A stretch of DNA of 64,000 nt from Bifidobacterium sp. ESL0790 (GTDB lineage Bacteria > Actinomycetota > Actinomycetes > Actinomycetales > Bifidobacteriaceae): contig NZ_CP113915.1 of the NCBI RefSeq assembly GCF_029395435.1, positions 1,922,001-1,986,000 of the forward strand, read 5' to 3'. A program made the translations under genes and the position numbers. Of this stretch, positions 55,513 through 64,000 are shown in pieces (the first letter of the stretch is position 1; the number at the start of each line of letters is the position of its first letter). The notes under the pieces were generated by a model, which was not told where the DNA came from, did no database searches, and saw only the letters and a list, made by a program, of their open reading frames with translations.

Positions 55513-55831
55513 ATCTCTCCTTTGTGTTCTTTGTCCTTAATCGGACGAAACCAGCCTACCAAAATCAACACGACCGGCACGGCGAAGTCGATCATTTCTT
55601 CGCCTACGTTAGACTAGCGCGAACCGAGAATATATGTCACCAACCGACCATAATGGCATCATTGCGCTAGGTTTGGCCGAGAAATCAAGTCAATTATTCA
55701 CCCAAGCGGGAAACCAGAATAAAAAGCCAGAATATAAAAACGGAGCGGGGCAACCGGATTGTACCGGCTGCCCCGCTCCGTCATAAAGACAATGACGTCA
55801 GATCATCATCGATGCGGTGACCGCGTGGACG
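55513..55831. other. Region between nucleoside hydrolase and atpC
   Basis: A 319-nt gap with the nucleoside operon promoter (not located with confidence) and the atp terminator at 55740-55781. Otherwise AT-richer and without a supported gene. Confidence 0.6.
55740..55781 (-). terminator. Terminator of the atp operon
   Basis: ACGGAGCGGGGCAACCGG pairs with CCGGCTGCCCCGCTCCGT (one mismatch) around a 6-nt loop, followed by TTTTTATA on the minus strand. Confidence 0.95.
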
Positions 55832-56127
55832 TCACACCACCGACTCGGCCTTCGCCTTGGGCTCCTCGCCACGCTCGACCGCGACGGTGAGCCTGTTGGA
55901 GTCGAAGGAGATGAAACCGTCGGAGACATCAAACGAGTGACGGTTGCCGTCGGTGTCGACCGCGGAGACCGTGCCCTCCTTGATGACCGTCAGAATCGGC
56001 TCATGGTCAGGCAGAATGCCCATGCCACCCTCGCTCGCGGGGATGGTGACGGACCTGGCCGCACCACTCCACAAGGGACGGTCGGCCGCGACGATGTTCA
56101 CCTGCATGGAAGACTGTGACCCTGCCA

Positions 56128-56128
<1 letters not shown>
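55832..56128 (-). CDS. atpC: ATP synthase epsilon subunit
   Basis: A 98-residue F1 epsilon, last in the operon. It has MQVNIVAADRPLWSG and GMGILPDHEPIL, and the beta-sandwich only; the C-terminal two-helix domain seen in E. coli is missing or very short, as in other actinobacteria. ATG 56128 overlaps the atpD stop by one base (TGATG). A GTG one codon earlier is possible. Confidence 0.95.
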
Positions 56129-58583
<2,455 letters not shown>

Positions 58584-58586
58584 GCG

Positions 58587-60218
58587 TCACTTATCTCCCG
58601 CCACGATCTTTTCCTGCTCGACCTTCGCGGGCGTGAATTCCGGATCGCTCTTCTTGGCCACCAGTGGCTTGCCGGCCTTGGTGACGTAGGTCTTGCGGAA
58701 CTCCTCGACGGCATCATCGAGAGCCTTTTCGGTCTCGTCGGTGAAGTTGCCGGTGTCGCGGATGGTCTTGAGGATGTCGGTGTTGTGGTCGACATAGTCG
58801 AGCAGGCCCTTTTCGAAGGGCAGGACGTCGGCGATCTCGAGGTCGTCAAGCTTGCCGTGGGTGCCCGCCCAGACGGAGACAACCTCTTGCTCCATCGAAT
58901 AAGGAGAGAACTGCGGCTGCTTCAACAGCTCGGTGAGCCTGGCGCCACGGGTCAGCTGAGCCTTGGACGCCGCATCCAGATCGGAGGCGAACATCGCGAA
59001 GGACTGCAGCGAGCGGTACTGGGCCAGGGAGATCTTCAGAGTGCCGGAGACCTTCTTCAGCGCCTTGGTCTGGGCCGCGCCACCGACGCGGGAGACCGAG
59101 ATGCCAACGTCCACTGCGGGGCGCTGGTTGGCGTTGAACAGGTCTGACTGCAGGAAGATCTGGCCGTCGGTGATGGAGATGACGTTCGTGGGGATGTAGG
59201 CGGACACGTCGTTCGCCTTCGTCTCGACGATCGGCAGACCGGTCATGGAGCCGCCACCAAGGTCATCGGAGAGCTTGGCGCAGCGCTCGAGCAGACGGGA
59301 GTGCAGGTAGAACACATCACCCGGGTAGGCCTCACGCCCCGGCGGGCGACGCAGCAGCAGGGAGATCGAACGGTAGGCCTCGGCCTGCTTCGACAGGTCG
59401 TCGAAGACGATGAGGACGTGCTTGCCGTTGTACATCCAGTGCTGGCCGATGGCCGAGCCGGTGTAGGGGGCGATGTACTTGAAGCCAGCGGAATCGGACG
59501 CCGGGCTGGCCACGATCGTCGTGTACTCCATCGCACCGGCCTCCTCGAGGCTCTGGCGCACGGAGGCGATGGTGGAACCCTTCTGGCCGACCGCGACGTA
59601 AATGCAGCGCACCTGCTTCTTCGGGTCGCCGCTCTCCCAGTTGCTCTTCTGGTTGAGGATCGCGTCGATCGCGATGGCGGTCTTGCCGGTCTGGCGGTCG
59701 CCGATGATGAGCTGGCGCTGGCCGCGGCCGATCGGCGTCATCGCGTCGATGGCCTTCAGGCCTGTTGAAAGAGGCTCGACGACGGGCTGACGATGCATCA
59801 CGTCGGGCGCCTGCGCCTCAAGAATTCTGCGGCCCTCGCTCTTGATCTCGCCGAGGCCGTCGATTGGCTTGCCCAGCGGGTCCACCGTGCGTCCGAGATA
59901 GCCGTCACCCACCGGCACGGAGAGCACCTCACCGGTGCGCCGTACCTCCTGGCCCTCCTCGATGCCTGCGAAGTCGCCGAGGATCACCACGCCGATTTCA
60001 CGGGGATCAAGGTTGAAAGCCAGGCCGAGGGTGCCGTCCTCAAACGTCAGCAGCTCGTTGGCCATGCAACCAGGCAGTCCCGTCACGTGTGCGATGCCAT
60101 CGCCAGCCGTGGCGACATAGCCCACCTCTTGGGTGGGGGTGTCGCTGGGCTGATACGACTCGACGAACTCGTCGAGGGCCTTTCGCACCGCGGTGGGATC
60201 AATGGTAAGTTCTGCCAT
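58587..60218 (-). CDS. atpA: ATP synthase alpha subunit
   Basis: A 543-residue F1 alpha. It has the P-loop [13 protein letters not shown] and the signature [23 protein letters not shown] 60218 is preceded by AAGGAGTG; a GTG at 60224 would add two residues. It follows atpH by 62 nt. Confidence 0.98.
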   Translation of the reverse strand: MAELTIDPTAVRKALDEFVESYQPSDTPTQEVGYVATAGDGIAHVTGLPGCMANELLTFEDGTLGLAFNLDPREIGVVILGDFAGIEEGQEVRRTGEVLSVPVGDGYLGRTVDPLGKPIDGLGEIKSEGRRILEAQAPDVMHRQPVVEPLSTGLKAIDAMTPIGRGQRQLIIGDRQTGKTAIAIDAILNQKSNWESGDPKKQVRCIYVAVGQKGSTIASVRQSLEEAGAMEYTTIVASPASDSAGFKYIAPYTGSAIGQHWMYNGKHVLIVFDDLSKQAEAYRSISLLLRRPPGREAYPGDVFYLHSRLLERCAKLSDDLGGGSMTGLPIVETKANDVSAYIPTNVISITDGQIFLQSDLFNANQRPAVDVGISVSRVGGAAQTKALKKVSGTLKISLAQYRSLQSFAMFASDLDAASKAQLTRGARLTELLKQPQFSPYSMEQEVVSVWAGTHGKLDDLEIADVLPFEKGLLDYVDHNTDILKTIRDTGNFTDETEKALDDAVEEFRKTYVTKAGKPLVAKKSDPEFTPAKVEQEKIVAGDK

Positions 60219-60280
60219 GATCACTCCTTATTGATTATTGATTGACTGGTAAGTCTTGTTCGATTCGTCACGCCCTGGCC

Positions 60281-61108
60281 TCACACCTGCGCCTTGACCG
60301 TGCGATGAAGCTGCTCAAGCTGTGCGGCCACCGTGTTGTCGGTAACGTCGTCGCCCACCTGCACGCGCATGCCGCCAAGCACCGCGGGATCGACCACGGA
60401 ATTGATGTGGACCGGGCGGCCCACCTGCTTGGTGTAATGCCTGGCGAGCTTCTCCACCTGGGTGTCGTTGAGCGGGGTGGCCGTGGTGACGGTGACCATC
60501 GACTGGCCCATATGCCGCGAGAACTTGCCGACGAGCCACTGCACGGTCTGCAGGAAGCGACGCCGACGGGGATTGGCCGCCGCGTGCTCCGCCAAGCGCA
60601 TGGTCACCTTGTTGAGCTTCGAACCGGTGAGGGCCTTGCGCAACAGATCGACGCGGGCCTGGGCGGGAGTGTATTGGTCGGAAAGCTCCGAACGCAGCAC
60701 GGACATCTTCAGCATGGCCGAATGGATCTCGGCGAGCTGGATGGAGACCTCAAGCGTGGCGTCGGTGCAATCCGCGTAATACATCATCGCGTCCACGCCG
60801 AAATCCTCGGTGGCGTTGGCGATATCGCCCACCTTGCTCCACCTGCGGGAGACCAGATCAGCCAGAATCTCAACGGTGACCGGGTGCGCCTTGGAGCCGA
60901 CGATGGCCTTGATCAACGCCACCTTGTCGGCCGACGGCCTGGATGGATCCGTGAGCGAACGCTCCACCTGCACATCGTGGTCCAGGAGGTTGGTAACCAC
61001 AAACAAATCCTCCCCGATGCGCCAGGCGTCGGCGCCAGCGCCCTTGAGCTTGGGGGCCAGCGAGTCACGAGACTCGCGGTCCGCGCTCAATGATGCCTCT
61101 CCTCGCAT
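60281..61108 (-). CDS. atpH: ATP synthase delta subunit
   Basis: A 275-residue F1 delta, the peripheral stalk cap. Its length matches the longer actinobacterial form. The C-terminus has TVTTATPLNDTQVEKLARHY and PVHINSVVDPAVLGGMRVQV, typical of delta/OSCP. It lies 60 nt after atpF. Confidence 0.95.
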   Translation of the reverse strand: MRGEASLSADRESRDSLAPKLKGAGADAWRIGEDLFVVTNLLDHDVQVERSLTDPSRPSADKVALIKAIVGSKAHPVTVEILADLVSRRWSKVGDIANATEDFGVDAMMYYADCTDATLEVSIQLAEIHSAMLKMSVLRSELSDQYTPAQARVDLLRKALTGSKLNKVTMRLAEHAAANPRRRRFLQTVQWLVGKFSRHMGQSMVTVTTATPLNDTQVEKLARHYTKQVGRPVHINSVVDPAVLGGMRVQVGDDVTDNTVAAQLEQLHRTVKAQV

Positions 61109-61168
61109 TGTTCACCTCACTTCCATTCAATCCGTTCGCCGCGCACAGCCGGTTGCCCAACCGCGGCG

Positions 61169-61699
61169 TTACTTGTTCTCGCTCGTCTTGTCGAGCCCGT
61201 CGATCATCTGGTCGAGCATGCCCTTCTGCACGTCGCCATCCTGCAGCTTGGTGCCGAGGATCTTGCCCGCGAGGGCGGTGGCCAAAGTGCCCACCTGCCC
61301 CTTGAGGCTCACCATGGCCTGCTGCTGCTGCGAGGCGATGGAACGCTGCGCGTTGGCGGCGATCTGGGCGGCCTCCGAGTCGGCGCGGGTGTGCGCGTCG
61401 GAGATGATCTTCGTGGCCTCGTTGCGCGCGTCGTCGGTTATCTTCGACGCGTCGACGCGGGCCTGGTTGAGCTGGTCCTCATATTTCTTCTTGGCCGCGT
61501 CCGCATCGTCCTTGGCCTTCTTGGCCTTGGAGATGTTGCCCTCGATCTTCTCGGCACGCTCATCGAAGATCGCATTGAACTTGGGCATGAAGAACTTGTA
61601 GAAGAACAGCGCGACGATAACGAGAATGATCAGGGACCACACAATGTCGTAGACCTTGGGAATGAACAGTTGAATGCCGCCGTCCGCAAGTGTCATCAT
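61169..61699 (-). CDS. atpF: ATP synthase b subunit
   Basis: A 176-residue Fo b. One membrane helix (IVWSLIILVIVALFFYKFF, about 19-37) is followed by a long charged coiled coil rich in Ala, Asp and Lys. ATG 61699 has AGGAGG at 5 nt; ATG 61696 directly follows. It forms the peripheral stalk with delta. Confidence 0.96.
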   Translation of the reverse strand: MMTLADGGIQLFIPKVYDIVWSLIILVIVALFFYKFFMPKFNAIFDERAEKIEGNISKAKKAKDDADAAKKKYEDQLNQARVDASKITDDARNEATKIISDAHTRADSEAAQIAANAQRSIASQQQQAMVSLKGQVGTLATALAGKILGTKLQDGDVQKGMLDQMIDGLDKTSENK

Positions 61700-61751
61700 G
61701 AAGTCCTCCTTTCACGTTTTGTTGCTGTTTGTGGTTCTGCCAAGTCTTGGA

Positions 61752-61991
<240 letters not shown>

Positions 61992-62069
61992 CTAACGGGA
62001 TGGATTCACGTTAAAAATCTGTGTTTTTCTCAAATTTTGATTTGGGACGAAGGCGTTGTGTTGCTCGCC

Positions 62070-62882
62070 TCACTCGTCCGGATAGCTCAGGTTGATATAG
62101 ACCGTGGCGAGAATCGCGAACACGTAGGCCTGCAGGAAGGCGATGAACGCCTCGAAGAGGGTCATCACGAAACCACCGACGAACCAGAGGCCGCCCACCG
62201 GGATGCCGACGAACTTGTTGGCCGCGTCGATCATCCAGTACTGCGCGAACGCCAGGCAGGTCGCCAGGACCAAATGGCCGGAGATCATGTTGGCGAAAAG
62301 TCGAATGGTCAGCGAGGCCGGACGGATGACCAGCAGCTCGAGCAGCTGAATCGGGGCCAGCAGGATGTAGATGGGCCACGGCACACCCGGGGTGAAGCAT
62401 TCGTCGCGGATGTAGCGGAAGAAGCCCTTCTCACGGCAGGCGGCGACCCAATACTGCACGAGCACCCAGATGGCGAAGACCAGCGGCATGGTGACCGTGG
62501 CCGTGGCGGCCATGTTGGCGCCCGGGATGATGCCGAAGAGGTTGAAGACGAAGATGGTGAAGAAGAGGGTGGCGATCATCGGCACGTAACGGCGGCCACG
62601 AAGCTCGCCCATCGTCTCGTAGACGACGTTGTTGCGCACGAAATCGATGCCGTACTCGATGAGGCCCTGCCAGCGGCCGGGGATGAGCTTGGCGCGCGCG
62701 GCGGTGATGCCCAGGACCAGCAGCAGCACGACCGTGGCGACCAACCGGATGAGAATGATGCGGTTGATGGCGAATGGCGTGCCTTGGAAGAGGATCTCAG
62801 GAGGCAGGAAGTCGTTGACGGTTGGGATCTCGGGACCTGACCCGGACGCCAGCAACAGACTCGTGCCGACCGTTTCCATCAT
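62070..62882 (-). CDS. atpB: ATP synthase a subunit
   Basis: A 270-residue Fo a, with five to six membrane helices. The essential arginine is in SLTIRLFANMISGH. ATG 62882 is preceded by CAGGAGG, and the next codon is also ATG. A GTG at 62900 would overlap the ribosome binding site. It opens the atp operon; no atpI is visible upstream within the window. Confidence 0.96.
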   Translation of the reverse strand: MMETVGTSLLLASGSGPEIPTVNDFLPPEILFQGTPFAINRIILIRLVATVVLLLVLGITAARAKLIPGRWQGLIEYGIDFVRNNVVYETMGELRGRRYVPMIATLFFTIFVFNLFGIIPGANMAATATVTMPLVFAIWVLVQYWVAACREKGFFRYIRDECFTPGVPWPIYILLAPIQLLELLVIRPASLTIRLFANMISGHLVLATCLAFAQYWMIDAANKFVGIPVGGLWFVGGFVMTLFEAFIAFLQAYVFAILATVYINLSYPDE

Positions 62883-63360
62883 GTGCGCCTCCTGACTCAC
62901 TACAGACCTACCAGTTTAAGCCATGCGCAGGAAAAATTGTGCGACGTCTCAAGGAGAATGACGCCCGTATCTCGACGTCAAATCCTCAAGTAAAACAAGA
63001 CTCGAGATCTTGCCCCACCGTTGTTTATCACTTGTTTATCCCCTGCATGGCCGACTTTCGTACAGCCGGAGATGATTTTACGTCAACTTGGTCATGCAGG
63101 TGTGAAATTCCTTGTATTGTAATGGTTCCTTCGGCGTTTCTTACCTCGGTTTTGTCTGCGGGAACCCTACTGCGGACTGTGATTGAGACATATAATTGCT
63201 GGCTGCCTAATTTACGAAAGCCAGTTTGGGCGAAATCACAATAAACGCTTGCACAATGCCTTGCTCAGCGCCTGTCCAACGATTGCCCACCGCTTGGTCA
63301 ACGCCTAAACAACGCTTGGCCGACGATTGACCAACGATTGATCAACGATTGCTCGACCAA
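62883..63360 (-). promoter_or_regulatory. Upstream region of atp operon and 3' side of metA
   Basis: A 478-nt gap. TTGTTTATC occurs twice 11 bp apart (63021-63029, 63032-63040), a possible operator. The right end is the 11-bp repeat listed separately. The atp promoter should lie here but I could not fix its boxes. Confidence 0.45.
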
Positions 63361-63376
63361 TCAACGCCTGATCAAC
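63247..63376. repeat. 11-bp tandem repeat next to the metA stop
   Basis: About twelve degenerate copies of G(A/C)(T/C)TG-N-(T/C)CAAC in near-perfect 11-bp phase, for example GATTGACCAAC at 63325 and GATTGATCAAC at 63336. The array runs into the last metA codons, where GCCTGATCAAC (63366-63376) includes part of the coding end. Confidence 0.8.
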
Positions 63377-64000
63377 CCGTACCCGTCGCGCTCCACCGGT
63401 TTGAAACCGTCTTCTCTCGGGGAGCCAGGCTCGTGACGGATGGCGCGGTCGGTGCCTAGGCGCTTCTGCGCGCGAAGGTGCGGCACCTCGGAAAGGTCAT
63501 AGGGCGTGGTCTGGTAGACCCAGTTGAGCCAGTTGCGCCACAAGAGGTTCGCATGCGCACGCCACGAGAAAAGCGGCTCGAGTTTAGGATCGTCGTGCGG
63601 GAAATAGTTCTTCGGGAACGGCACGTTTTTCAGGCCTTTGACCATGTCGCGCTCGTACTCGTCGCGCAACGTGTATTTGCCATACTCCCAGTGACCCAGC
63701 GCGAAGACCTCCGAGAAATCACGCGCCGCGATGAGGCCGGGGCCGGATTCCGGGCCCCAGGTGAGCACCTGCAGGTCGGGGTTTTGGGCGACGTCGCTTT
63801 CGTTGACGCCGGCGAGGCGGGAGTGAGGCTGCAGCGAGATCTCGTCGAAGCCGTTTGTGATGAAGCAGTATTCGTCCTGCAGGAATTGTGGGAAGACGCC
63901 GAAGATCTTCTGGTCGTAGTCGACCTTGCGCACGCCGTAGCGGTGATAGAGGCCGGCCATCGCGCCCCAGCACAGGTACATCGTGGAGAACACGTGGGAT
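63361..64000 (-). CDS. metA: Homoserine O-acyltransferase (MetA/HTS family), 5' part outside window
   Basis: The last 212 residues of a MetA-type enzyme that acylates homoserine for methionine synthesis, using the homoserine made by hom. The acyl-enzyme Cys is in STMYLCWGAMAGL near the window edge. The catalytic His and Glu are in FALGHWEYGKYTL; most relatives have GHSEY, so Trp replaces Ser. FSWRAHANLLWRNWLNWVYQ is the C-terminal signature. The residues that decide succinyl or acetyl use are outside the window. Confidence 0.93.
   Translation of the reverse strand, partial: SHVFSTMYLCWGAMAGLYHRYGVRKVDYDQKIFGVFPQFLQDEYCFITNGFDEISLQPHSRLAGVNESDVAQNPDLQVLTWGPESGPGLIAARDFSEVFALGHWEYGKYTLRDEYERDMVKGLKNVPFPKNYFPHDDPKLEPLFSWRAHANLLWRNWLNWVYQTTPYDLSEVPHLRAQKRLGTDRAIRHEPGSPREDGFKPVERDGYGLIRR

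Noticed and set aside
53116..55617. 833-residue open frame on the plus strand
   Set aside because: It runs opposite both the MFS transporter and the nucleoside hydrolase, crossing their boundary, which a real gene would not mirror.

Overview
This window looks like chromosomal DNA of a Bifidobacterium or close relative, a high-GC actinobacterium. The evidence is a giant single-chain bacterial type I fatty acid synthase beside acyl-CoA carboxylase genes, a NucS-type mismatch endonuclease, a lysA-hom-thrB block next to argS, and strongly GC-biased codon use. I do not assign a species. Almost all genes are ordinary chromosomal genes; most lie on the minus strand.

Layout. 1-17335: lipid block. 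It holds type I FAS (3' end cut by the window edge just after the ketosynthase active-site Cys), carboxyltransferase accD, the biotin carboxylase/biotin carrier fusion, biotin ligase birA, an 880-residue-class polytopic membrane protein, and a PucR-type regulator that may control the block. 17336-18140: an array of nine 46-nt inverted-repeat units. 18141-25515: translation and transcription core (rplA, rplK, nusG, secE, tRNA-Trp), an aspartate aminotransferase, proB and obgE. 25652-27115: an AT-richer accessory patch. It has one small toxin-like gene, four tandem paralogous antitoxin-like genes, and a row of DnaA-box iterons upstream. 27284-31240: rpmA, rplU and an RNase E/G with a huge charged N-terminus.

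31794-43600: dapE, an AEC permease, a Maf-Nudix fusion, then thrB, hom, lysA, a GNAT acetyltransferase and argS. dapE and lysA serve lysine/diaminopimelate synthesis, and hom and thrB serve threonine/methionine synthesis. 43780-52879: an unknown membrane protein, tRNA-Arg, a CYTH protein, a YbbN-like thioredoxin/TPR protein, a second 46-nt repeat array, an envelope operon (lipoprotein plus membrane protein), an FKBP lipoprotein, and NucS with an unusual acidic insert. 53137-55512: nucleoside hydrolase plus an MFS transporter, probably a nucleoside salvage pair. 55832-62882: the complete atpBEFHAGDC operon. 63361-64000: the C-terminal part of metA, preceded (in plus coordinates) by an 11-bp tandem repeat.

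Two genome-style themes stand out. First, intergenic regions carry at least six distinct families of long inverted repeats, two of them in tandem arrays. Second, at least eight genes have a TANNNT box 6-8 nt before the start codon with no usable Shine-Dalgarno, which suggests leaderless transcripts. The best candidate for an undescribed system is the one-toxin/four-antitoxin cluster at 25652-26903, with its iteron-like upstream region.
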